This document shows, in pieces, positions 54,997 to 64,000 of a stretch of DNA of 64,000 bases. The notes below the pieces were generated by a model, which saw nothing but the letters and a program-made list of their open reading frames with translations, did not search any database and was not told the DNA's origin. Both the position numbers and the translations under genes were made by a program. Origin of the DNA: Leptodontidium sp. MPI-SDFR-AT-0119 (Eukaryota; Ascomycota; Leotiomycetes; Helotiales; Leptodontidiaceae); assembly GCA_020726505.1 (NCBI GenBank), contig JAHLEZ010000005.1, positions 620,001 through 684,000 of the forward strand, read 5' to 3'. Positions within the stretch are counted from its first letter, which is position 1; every line of letters starts with the position of its first letter.

Positions 54997-57679
54997 ATGG
55001 CTTCTCTCAATACCTCTACCAACGGCCCCTCCATTAAATCCTCATACCAAGGCGTCGTCAATTCCTCAGCACCCTCCGGCCCCCAGGCAAGCTCTCCAAC
55101 CTATGGCCAGTGGGCGGTCTTCTCCGTTTCTGCCCCTCTGGTAAACGCCTTTCAACAAGACAGTGGTGGAAAGGAGAGCATTCTGAAGGTTCAGAGTACG
55201 GGAGGTATGCATATTCTCATGGCAAATCCTAGGCTTCCGCCTTGGCTGACAATGTGGAATAGAGGGGGAGCTTATTGACTTGATCGAGGATTTCTCCGAG
55301 GGGCGGGTGCAATTCGCATTTGTGAAAGTCAAAGACCCAAACACTACACTCCCCAAATATGTCTTGATAGGATGGGTTAGTTCTGCCAGTCGATGCGCTG
55401 TTGATCCGGGGCTGATGTGTTCTAGTGTGGAGAAGGTGTTCCAGAGAGGACAAAGGGCTATTTCACAAGCCATCTTGCTGCAGTCTCCAAGATCCTACAC
55501 GTTTGTCTACGCAATACCTGGCTATGGGGGTTTCATACTGACCTACTTCAGGGTTATCATGTCCAAATCACAGCTCGATCCGATCGCGACCTCACCCCAG
55601 AGAGCATTGTCCAAAAAGTGTCAGATGCTTCTGGGGCAAAATACTCTGCTGGCAGTGCACCTCCTCCATCCTCCGGCCCCCCTCCGCCCATGGCTTCTAA
55701 GCCTGTATTTAACCCCACACGATCCGGCGCAAGTTCTGGCTTCAATCCATTAGCTGGCTCAAGGTCGAGACCCGGACAGAATGACTCCAATGTGGATAAT
55801 GATGGATGGGGAGCGGACGCACCCCCTGTGACGAGATCTCAGCTCGAAAAGGTTCAGCCCGCCTACAAGCCGACAAAGGTCAACATGGCAGAATTGACCA
55901 AGCAAAATCCCGACGCTTCTCGCAGCAGCAGCGGGCGAGCTGATGACTCTGGAGATGTGGTTAGAGGAGGGTACCAACCCATTGGAAAAGTTGATATCGC
56001 TGCTATTCGTGCCCAAGCGCAGAAAACCGGAGATGATCGACCTACCATAGTGAAAGGCGCATACGAGCCAGTTGGAAAGGTGGACATTGCAGCTATCAAG
56101 GCACGGGCACAGAAGCCCTCAGACGACGGATCCCGACAACTATCGCCCGCTTATACCGGAGCATCAGTTACGAGCAATACAAGTGACGAGCCCAAGTCTC
56201 TCGCCGACAGATCTTCCGCGTTCTCACAGTCAGAGCGGCTCACAACTATGCCTAAGCCAAAGGTTGCCAACAGATTTGGATCAAGTGCTTCTAACTTCAC
56301 TGGAACCAAAGCTCCTACGCCTGGTGTTTTTGGGCTTCAATCTGCGCCTGTCAACGCTACTCCAGCCCCTGTTGGTGCGGCCAGCAGAACCTTTGCCGAC
56401 GAGGGTGGAAAGACTCCAGCTCAGATCTGGGCCGAGAAGAAGGCGAGAGAAAGAGGTCTCAGTGGCGCCGGCGATGCTCCTCCACCAAGCATGACTTCGC
56501 CAATTAAAAGTCAGGCAAGTGGAGGTGGTGAATGGAAGAGTGGATATGCGGGCAAGAGTTGGGCTCCAGTGGCTACCAACCCAACCGGCCGTTCTGGCAC
56601 TGGCAGCATTGGTCAACAAAGAACTGGCGAAGAAGAACGCGAGCAAGAAACTCCCTCATCGCCAGCTGGCGGTATCAGCGCAATTCGAGACCGATTCAAG
56701 GGCGGAGCTCCAATGGGAGCACCAGTTATTCCAAGATCAGCTACAGGAGACCGAGACCAATCTCCACCACCACCTCCCATCAACAATTCAACTCGACCAA
56801 CTGGTGGTGTTCCTATGCCAGGTTTGCCAACACGGCCACGACCCGATGAGGATGAGGAAGACCATAGTGGTCCAAACATCCCACCACCACCCCGCGTCCA
56901 ACGCAGCCCTACACCACCTACCCCTGAACGCGAGACGTCTCCAGTCCGCATCGCCATGCCAGTCGCCCGAACCAAGGAAACCGAGATGGAAGCCCCAGCC
57001 GAGAGAAGTCCTCCCGCAACCATCCCCACGAGCATGGAACGCAGCGTGAAAACCGACATTCAAGACGGCCGCGAACCAGCAGGTCACGATACCGCCCGGA
57101 CAGCCGGCGTGGCAGTGGCAGCAGCCACATTTGGAGCCGCCGCCGCAGTGGCCGTAAACCAAAATTCTGCCGCCAGCGGCAAGCGCGCACTTATCCAATA
57201 CGACTACGAAAAAGCGGAGGACAACGAGTTAGAGCTGATCGAGGGCGAGTACGTCACGAACATTGAGATGGTAGATGACGACTGGTGGATGGGCACGAAC
57301 GGCAAAGGCGAGAGTGGTTTATTCCCAAGTAACTACGTCGAGCTAGTCGAGGACGAAGAAGAGGAAGCTCAAGCCCCACCTCCAGCGCCAGTAGCGGCTC
57401 CTGAACCAGCAGCTGCTCCGTCAGGATCATCCGGCCCAACAGCTACTGCTATCTACGACTACGAGGCTGCAGAGGACAACGAATTGAGTTTCGATGAAGG
57501 GGCTACCATTACCGGTCTTGTAAGAACACTCTCCCCATTACTATCACAAACAAGCAAATAAGATGCAAGCAGAACTAATATATCCCCTACAGGAATTCCC
57601 AGACGAAGATTGGTGGTTCGGCCATTTCCGCGGCAAGTCAGGCCTCTTCCCCGCCAATTATGTACAATTGGACGAGTAA
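54997..57679 (+). CDS. abp1: actin-binding protein Abp1 (ADF-H plus two SH3 domains)
   Basis: Five exons (54997-55204, 55263-55375, 55426-55500, 55552-57519, 57593-57679) give 816 residues. Residues 8-150 form an ADF-homology domain (GELIDLIEDFSEGRVQFAFV, then YVLIGW, HVQITARSD). An acidic DNDGWGADAPP near 216 resembles the Arp2/3-binding motif of yeast Abp1. Two near-identical units follow (GKVDIAAIRAQ and GKVDIAAIKAR). The middle is Pro-rich. Two SH3 domains close the protein, the first from ALIQYDYEKAEDNELEL and the second from ATAIYDYEAAEDNELSF, each ending in GLFPSNYVEL or GLFPANYVQL. The last intron splits the second SH3. Abp1 links actin patches to endocytosis at the hyphal subapex. 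Yeast Abp1 has one SH3. Confidence 0.95.
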
Positions 57680-58198
57680 GAGAATAAAGGAGAACTTCGT
57701 TCTTTTCATTACGATGAGCGGATGGACGAATGGACGATGAAAGGATGAATGTCTTGTAGATTTCTTTTCTTTTTTGAAAGTCCCCACTTCAGCTAGCTAC
57801 GTAGCTTGTAGGTGGAGGCTAGCAAGTTGATCCAACAGGGAAATAAAAGCGAAAAATACTTGGTAGTCGAGAACGATATTTGATGTCATGAAGAGAATCG
57901 GGATTTTTGAGCTGTCTCATGGATGTGAGATGCGAATAAATGGAGATTTTGCCTAGGCTGTTTGATTGTGACCGAGACGTCGGATCTCATGACGAACACT
58001 TTATTTATGGACAGTGGGTAATGCCCCCAATGCCACCAATACCATCTCCAGCGCATCCTACTGCACAGCCCATCAGTTCCATCCTTCCATAAAACGTAAT
58101 GCTTCAATGTTGCCCCTATTTAAGCGAGCGAGCTGGCCAAAACAAAGAAAGGTATCCGATCAATTTCTCTGCTACTCTATATCCATGGTCTCGGTTTC
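57680..58198. other. convergent 3' region, no gene
   Basis: This lies between the stop of abp1 and the stop of the minus-strand regulator. Nothing else was recognised. Confidence 0.6.
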
Positions 58199-59814
58199 TT
58201 AATACCGCCTTCTACGCTTCGAATTAGGCGCTTCCAGGGGCTGGTCTGAAGCGCTGAAGACAGTGGAGAGCCCATTGCCGTTCTGCAATTGATTGTCGTA
58301 CTGAGGCGATTCGAATATATCCATGGGATCTGGAGCACCTATGAAGGGAAGACTCGCCGGAGTCGTAACGGTTGTGGAAGGAATCGAATTTGTATCGCTT
58401 TGTGTTAAGTCGGGAGTACCGTGATTGGATGCTTGGGGCTGTCCCATAAAGCTGGGGGCATAGTATCCATTCCTATCCACAACCCGGTAATTATGTGGTG
58501 GCCCCCTCCCACTCGAAGATCCGGGGTTTGTATTGCTTGCTGCGTTCACAAGTGACAAAAGACTGCTAATTGGTGGCTCTGAGTCAGTACGGAACGAGGC
58601 TTCTACGGCATTGCGTGTACGTTGCCTTCTCAATCGCGAAGAGGAAGCAATGGCGGCAGTTGGAGAGGGTTCGTTTAAAGTAGTGGGCTCATGAGGCAGC
58701 TCTCGGACCAGAGAAATGGAATCTCTCACTGCTCCAGAATTCAAGTCGTTTCTTTGCCCCAGTGAGGCACGCCCATCCAACGTCGCCTGATTAGAATTGA
58801 GTGTGAACGCCAAACTAGTGTTCAAGTCCGAAGAATGTTCAAGTCCGTTGAGGTCTGTAAGCTGGGTTCTGCTAAATTTTGCGCACTCGGGTGGACACAA
58901 AAGGTACCATCATTAACACATTGAGAGCACGTAGGTTCCTCTGAGCATTTCCGGTGATTAGTCCTGCAGTGTAAGCATGATATTTTGCCTCGTTTTCGCT
59001 GGTATGGGAGTTTCGGGGCTGGGTAGGGATTTCCCGTAGACTTCCTCCAATACGGGATACAGTACTGCATTATTCTGTTGTTGGTACATTTTTGGCAAGG
59101 GTACTTGGAGGTCGATTCTGGATTGCCCTCACATCTACATTTGTCTTTACGGCATGGGATGCAGGAAGGTTGCCACTCCTTTAGACTTAGAGGAACTGCA
59201 AGACCAATTAGCATCCCAAGTGTTTCGGAATCTTTAGGTGTCTTTCGGATGGACACAACTAAATCTCGAGGCCGCCGAAGGAATGTAAGAAAGCCAAGGG
59301 TGAAATTTTACCGGGAGTCTTGGTTAGAATCCTGTTTCGACCAAAGGGGTTCTTAAACTTCACTGGTGTTTTCAGATAGCTCGAAGACGGGTAGCTTTAT
59401 CAACCTCATTCATTTCAGCCTCTCTCATAACTTGGCGCCTTGTAGTCTCCGTCGTCAAGTTTTCCGCGGTCTCTGTCCTCCAAGACTGCTTGTCACTCTC
59501 ACCGAGAAAATTCCAGAGGTGTCTAGGCCAACTGTAGAATCGTTGTTGTGGGGGTCATTCGCTCCAACCGAGTTATCCTGCCCAAATCCGTCCAAATACC
59601 GCATATCCAGATCTGGGTTGACTTCGAGAAATTTCGCAACATCCTCCATCATTCTGTGATAGCTTGTTTCTAGACTGTCATTCGGACCATTTGCAGAAGA
59701 GGTTTGGACAGCCTCCGCATTCCCCGGAGGCGCATTCGAGACCAAACTGTTTGGACGCGGGTCCCGTGGGTCCAACATAGCTTTTAGCGAGCTTTGAAAC
59801 CCCAGTTTTGTCAT
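58199..59814 (-). CDS. putative regulator with two successive cysteine clusters
   Basis: Three coding blocks are visible. Block A (59455-59814) is disordered and acidic. Block B (58822-59256) has a first cluster CIPCRKDKCRCEG...CQKC...C, then a canonical Zn(II)2Cys6 cluster CLHCRTNHRKC...CSQC...FC (C-x2-C-x6-C-x5-C-x2-C-x6-C). Block C (58199-58890) is Ser/Asn/Pro-rich and ends in a basic KRRRRY, a likely nuclear signal. Joining B to C needs either a 53-base intron (GTACCT...TTACAG), which would remove the last Cys of the second cluster, or a frame change. Joining A to B needs an intron I could not place in phase. The gene may be alternatively spliced, misread by me, or two genes. No fungal regulatory domain follows the clusters. 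Confidence 0.6.
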
Positions 59815-61085
59815 TAAACCGGCAGAGAATCAATGCAAGTTGCACCTGCCCGCCCTAAAAGCGGTTGTTGTTCTCTCCGAAAACTTCACCCACCTCGTTC
59901 AAGAGATTCATATTCCCACCACAGGCAGTCTCCCTTTCTGATTCCTTGCTGCAATCGCTGATCACATTCGGATGAGCCTGGCGATGTTTGAGATGAGCAG
60001 GGAGTTCCATCGTCATCAGTCAAACCTCACAACAAACATATGGAGGCATGCCTCTTCTCTCTCCAAGCCTCTGGCAGACCCAACACCCAGACTTGCGCGT
60101 AATCGTGATGAAAGAAATGCAATAGACAAGCATAGCCTGGAGTGCGGTAGCCCAGTGTTGATAATCAATAGCCGGCAGTCTAGAGATGTTTGTATGAAAG
60201 ATGAAAAGGAAGAGAAAGAGAGAATAGGAAGCCAGGGTGGCTAAGGTGGATAGCTATCATCTTAGATAATATAGGCGAGGAAAGAACGATTCTGTCTGTA
60301 GCGCCATATTCATTGCGCTTGCGGGTTCAAGATGGAGGGGGAAGCTGAATGACATGGAAAATGACCCCGTCTGGTCTTTGTTTCTTGTGATGTTGCGGAG
60401 GACAATATATTTTTATAGAATGTACTTTGTCGCCGCTACGCTGAAAGGTTGGAAGTGATAGCGAAATGGCCTTGCATTAATAAAGAACGAGAATACCTAT
60501 GTAGTCAACTACTGACACACCTCAAGAGGATAAGGAGGACGGATGAAATGGGCTTGTTGAATTCGGAACAAAAGCTATCTCACAATTCTTTTGTACATGA
60601 AACTCGAAAATTGAAACCTTTCAGCCTTTTCCCAGGCTGCTGAAATGAACCAAACTCTGATACCAAACAAGTAGATATCGTTATCAACGCCAAGAGCTGT
60701 GAATAGTCTTGGTATGTCGTCGAGTGGAAGTCTGTGCCGTATTGCCGAGAAATGGGTCATTCCCAGGCCGTGGAAAATAGAAAATGAGATGAACCATTGT
60801 CTTGATCGGCCATTGAAAGCGCAGGTTGAACAATAGGAGAATATTGAATTATAGACTGGTTGTAACTCCACACAGAGAAAAGGGTGATAGGCGTGAAAGC
60901 ATGCAAAGAAAACAGAAAAGTAACAACAGCAGAAACGTAATTGTGAGGCCGTGAATGAAAACCCTCTCCATTCCTGTCCTTCTTTTTCCATATACCGTTA
61001 TCCGCCTATGCTACCCTATCGCTTTTCAATCGTATATATTTACGAGCGCGTGGTCGTGTTCGGTGTGGTATAGTTGGTTTCGTGT
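59815..61085. other. intergenic, no gene seen
   Basis: The upstream side of the cluster protein gene and the 3' side of the CYSTM gene. A minus-strand frame at 60575-60991 (Phe/Cys-rich) is probably 3' UTR sequence. Confidence 0.45.
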
Positions 61086-61566
61086 TTAACAGCATCCTTC
61101 GCAGCACTCTGTTCTCTTGTCAGCAATTGAACTCTCTGGAGGAGTTAAAATGAGTATAGACGGACCGGCACAATCAGCGCAAGCTTCGCAGCCCTCTTCG
61201 CAGACACAGCAGCAGCACAATGTAGCGAGACAGACACCGAGACATCCTCCACCACATGCGCCGCCTTTCTGTTGTGGTGGGGGTGCCTGTTGGTATTGCA
61301 TCTGCTATAATCTCAATCAGTTCGGTAAAACGGTATTCAAGCGATTAAATATACCTGTTGTTGCATTGGAGGGCCCTGTTGGTAGCCAGCCTGCTGAGGA
61401 GGGAAACCTTGCTGAGGATAACCGCCTTGTTGGTACGCCTGGTGAGAGTTAGACAGAAGTTTTGACACCCATACCATATATACTTGGGTCGTTGCGATTC
61501 GAATCATACCTGTGGTGGGTACTGTTGTTGCGGTGGGCCTTGGTTGTAATATCCTTGGTTCGACAT
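61086..61566 (-). CDS. cysteine-rich CYSTM-type tail-anchored protein
   Basis: Three exons (61510-61566, 61355-61438, 61086-61304) join in frame to 119 residues. The first 75 are Gln/Pro/Gly/Tyr-rich (QGGYPQQGFPPQQ). The Cys-rich membrane module GGGCLGVCLATLCCCCVCEEG follows from about residue 78. In the CYSTM family this module inserts in the membrane and is linked to stress tolerance. The family usually ends soon after a final Cys cluster. Here the frame runs through a 30-residue segment before ending in ECCEGCC. A fourth exon could replace that segment: a GTCCGT...CAAGAG stretch would be spliced, although in another phase. The short, exon-rich layout is typical of the family. Confidence 0.8.
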
Positions 61567-62190
61567 GTTGAAGGATCTGGGGGCACCAGTCAGCTCTCGA
61601 TCGCAAGCCAGCACAAGCACAACCCAATTCCAATTGGCAACGTACTTGAGGTCTGTGAGACGGTATATAAAGCGGAAAGTCGAGGTAAATCTTCCAAGGG
61701 AAGGATTTGTGGAGTATAGGACTCGCACTCAGATGTAGAGCGGGAGAGGTGTGTTGACGTTCGGGGAGGTTGAAGGTTGCGGATGGGAGAGAGAAGGAGG
61801 GAGGAGAAGTGTAGAAGTTTGAGATCCGCGACGCACGCCAAGCCTTATATGGCGAGGAGGGACCCCATGCGAGCGAGCTAGCTGGGGATTCGATGAACAT
61901 GGATGCGCCATAAATGATGCGCCTACTTGCTTGCTTGAACTCTGGAGCTGAAATCCGACGAACCAATCCACGTTAACCAACTCATCTTGCTACGCCAACG
62001 ACGGAGAACCTGCTCTGGCCTGGTCTCTCCAATTCTGGGTCTCCTCGGCATCCCATTCCGTGCCTTAGCGCCAGGCATCCAGTCAGAAATCAGTGTGAGT
62101 GTGGTAGATTTCACTATTCCAGTACAATACCGAAGCACCGTATCCGCGAGGTTTTAGTTTTCACACTCATACTCCTACAGATGCCTTCTG
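61567..62190. promoter_or_regulatory. CYSTM gene upstream region
   Basis: No gene is seen. The 61720-61860 stretch is purine-rich on the plus strand, that is, pyrimidine-rich in the direction of the CYSTM gene, as in many fungal promoters. Confidence 0.45.
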
Positions 62191-62885
62191 TTAGAACACC
62201 ACCTGCTGCTGCTCACATACATGGCAATACCGTACAATGAATGACAGCGCCTCTTTCCCTCTCAAAGCATAGCCTCCCCGCGGCAGCTCAAACATCCACC
62301 GGGCCTCGTCCTCCCCTGCCGCCTCAGCCACGATCGCTTCGTTGGTTTCATCCTCGGCGGTTGAATAAAAAGCTTGTTTCCCAAGCCTACCCGTCAACAG
62401 CTTTGGCTTGTTGCTTCCAAAGTCATGGGGTGATCTCACCCGCTCTGCTTTTCATCCCGTGGCGGTAGCCCATGATCTGGCTGAGACAGTAAGACTCTTC
62501 TGAGGCATTCGTCGAGCCCTCCAATCACCAAAGCCGCGTTAAGGAACTTTCGATGTGGCTTCCGAATCGTTGGATAATTCGACACACCTGAGATGAAACT
62601 TATCCAAGGGGTTCAGTCCCCCAGGAATCAAAAAGAAGCATTCTTGATATAATATTCGGGTAACGCTTCTTTGTATTCGCTAATCACTTTGAGGTTAACG
62701 AGATGAACCTGTTTTAATCCCTGTGTTTACTTTGCCCCTATTCACATTACTAGAGTTCAGTGTTTACTCTCTACTTTTCAATTTCTCAACTTCATCCTTC
62801 AATTAGAGTTCATTGCAAGTGTTTTGAACAATGCCTTTCCGTCTTGATCACATTTGTACTCCTCCCTCCTCAAATCTCTTCAAAT
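62191..62885 (-). pseudogene. unknown gene, intron-rich or broken
   Basis: Clear coding sense on the minus strand runs as ALVIGGLDECLRRVLLSQPD, then a 53-base intron (62387-62439, GTGAGA...GGGTAG) and exon 62191-62386 with STAEDETNEAIVAEAAGEDE and RYCHVCEQQQVVF to the TAA. Farther upstream are NLKVISEYKEALPEYYIK and, in another frame, IPGGLNPLDKFHL, with another block (EEYKCDQDGKALFKTLAMN) near 62790-62850. Stops and frame changes lie between these blocks at about 62605-62620, with no clean intron. It is either a real gene with small introns or a decaying one. I do not recognise the family. It lies head to head with the glutaredoxin gene. Confidence 0.5.
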
Positions 62886-63294
62886 CACCGAGAGGGGGTT
62901 GGTCACGTGGATTCTGCATGACGCGATCTTTTAGCGTGATCTGATAAAGCATCTCAGCGCTGGGCAGCCTCGAAAAGAAAGTTCATTCCACATCTCCGTC
63001 AAACAGCCCACATCATCCCTCTCCAACTAAGCTCACAGTCTACCACCGTTGTCTAGCTCGATTCACTGCCCGTACCTCTCTTTCACAACAAATACCAGGC
63101 TCTCAAAGACACAATCTACCCCGCCAACCCCCCACCTTCAATCAATACCCCGCCACGCAGTCAACAAACCGATAAGTAATCGCAGACAACAGGATACAAA
63201 GCCTTGCCTTCCCGAAGGCCTCGTAACTTTCTGATTTCCAATCATCGAGATACACACCATCTGCAGACCTATCCAACACAACAACACCTTCAAC
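62886..63294. promoter_or_regulatory. upstream region of the glutaredoxin gene
   Basis: No gene is seen. C/A-rich leader-like DNA from 63000 to 63290 precedes the ATG at 63295. A GTCACGTG-type E-box (ggtcacgtgg) is at about 62901-62910. Confidence 0.45.
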
Positions 63295-64000
63295 ATGTCG
63301 ACCCTTATCGAACTAAAGACGGAGGAAGAGTGGAACCAGCATTCAGCTTCTGTCCCACCAACTACTCTCCAAGTCATCTACTTCAAAGCTGAATGGGCTG
63401 CACCAGTAAGTTGCCCCTTTCATCACGGAATTACACGCATCTCAAATGGCTACCCTGAGTCTTTACGATGCTGCCTTCCTTTCCCTCTCGTTGTTTATTT
63501 ACCAGGCCCATGCTAACTCCACCCAGTGCAAGCAAATGACCATAGTACTTCAAACACTCGCATCTTCCTACCCCGTTTCCGAGCCTCTATCTACATCATG
63601 GGTTGCCCTGGATGCGGAGGATGTCCCAGACGTCAGCGATTCCTTCGATGTTACAGCCGTCCCGTTCCTCGTCCTACAAAGAAATGGCCAGGTTCTTGAG
63701 ACTGTCAGTGGAAGTGATGCCATGAAAGTTCGCGCAGCTGTCGAGAAGCATGCGAACAGCCCAAGTACCGGCACTGCCATCAACGGCGCAACGATTACTC
63801 CAGCAAGCAATGGATCCGCAGCCAAGAACCTCAGCAGCTACGCACCAGCCCCACAAGACCCGGCCACCGCCCCCGAACCATCGACTGCTGAGATCAAGGA
63901 GGATAAGGAATCATTGCACAAGAGACTCTCATCGCTTGTTAAGGCTGCGCCGGTGATGTTATTTATGAAGGGCACACCAAGTGCACCCCAATGCGGTTTC
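63295..64000 (+). CDS. monothiol glutaredoxin, Grx3/Grx4 type (cut by window end)
   Basis: Exon 1 (63295-63405) and exon 2 (from 63527, open to the window end) join in phase. The thioredoxin-like domain carries WAAPCKQM at the active-site position (WAxxC). It includes ESVAVPFLVLQ-like folding signals, seen here as VTAVPFLVLQRNG. After an Ala/Pro/Ser-rich linker the glutaredoxin domain begins at LHKRLSSLVKAAPVMLFMKG and reaches the CGF of its CGFS iron-sulfur site at the last bases. In fungi this protein binds a shared 2Fe-2S cluster and controls iron-responsive regulators. The protein end is not visible. Confidence 0.93.

Noticed and set aside
1..64000. CRISPR array, bacterial operon or plasmid elements
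   Set aside because: Introns, eukaryotic domains and spacing show fungal nuclear DNA. No regularly spaced repeat array exists.

Overview
The window looks like nuclear DNA of a filamentous ascomycete. Most protein-coding genes carry 45-75 bp GT-AG introns, often with a CTAAC-type branch site, and the gene set is typical of moulds: Zn(II)2Cys6 regulators, a TAKA-type alpha-amylase, an Abp1 with two SH3 domains, a CYSTM protein and a membrane-anchored multicopper oxidase. A leotiomycete is my best guess, but it rests only on general similarity and is weak. Exon-intron models were built by hand. Wherever exon ends are given, the frames were checked to join.

Region 1, about 1-4.9 kb, is a gene graveyard. 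It holds the C-terminal half of an SNF2/HLTF-like helicase with a stop and a frameshift, a frameshifted gene of unknown function, a damaged gene for a two-helix membrane protein, and the last WD40 blade and tail of a HET-E-like NLR. Region 2, about 5.1-8.1 kb, has one clear coiled-coil gene and one doubtful reading frame.

Region 3, about 8.1-16.6 kb, is an AT-rich accessory island. It carries three small C2H2 zinc-finger genes, several short orphan reading frames, tandem repeats, a possible decayed transposon and a broken NmrA-like gene. Two more small C2H2 genes lie at 28.5-30.0 kb. Five short, mutually different C2H2 genes in 22 kb is the most unusual content of the window.

Region 4, about 16.8-38.9 kb, mixes core and accessory genes: a secreted alpha-amylase (six exons), an Edc4/Pdc1-like mRNA-decapping scaffold, a small membrane protein, a large coiled-coil protein, the second C2H2 pair, a basic nuclear-looking protein, a secreted acid phosphatase and a type II membrane multicopper oxidase.

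Region 5, about 38.9-64 kb, is mostly core: a Zn(II)2Cys6 regulator with an unusually long gene-free upstream region, a 1,696-residue F-box/zinc-binding protein assembled across one intron, actin-binding protein Abp1, a regulator with two successive cysteine clusters, a CYSTM protein, the broken or intron-rich remains of an unknown gene, and the start of a Grx3/4-type monothiol glutaredoxin cut by the window end. Nothing suggests one co-regulated pathway. The main contrast is between conserved single genes and the island of small zinc-finger genes and gene debris.
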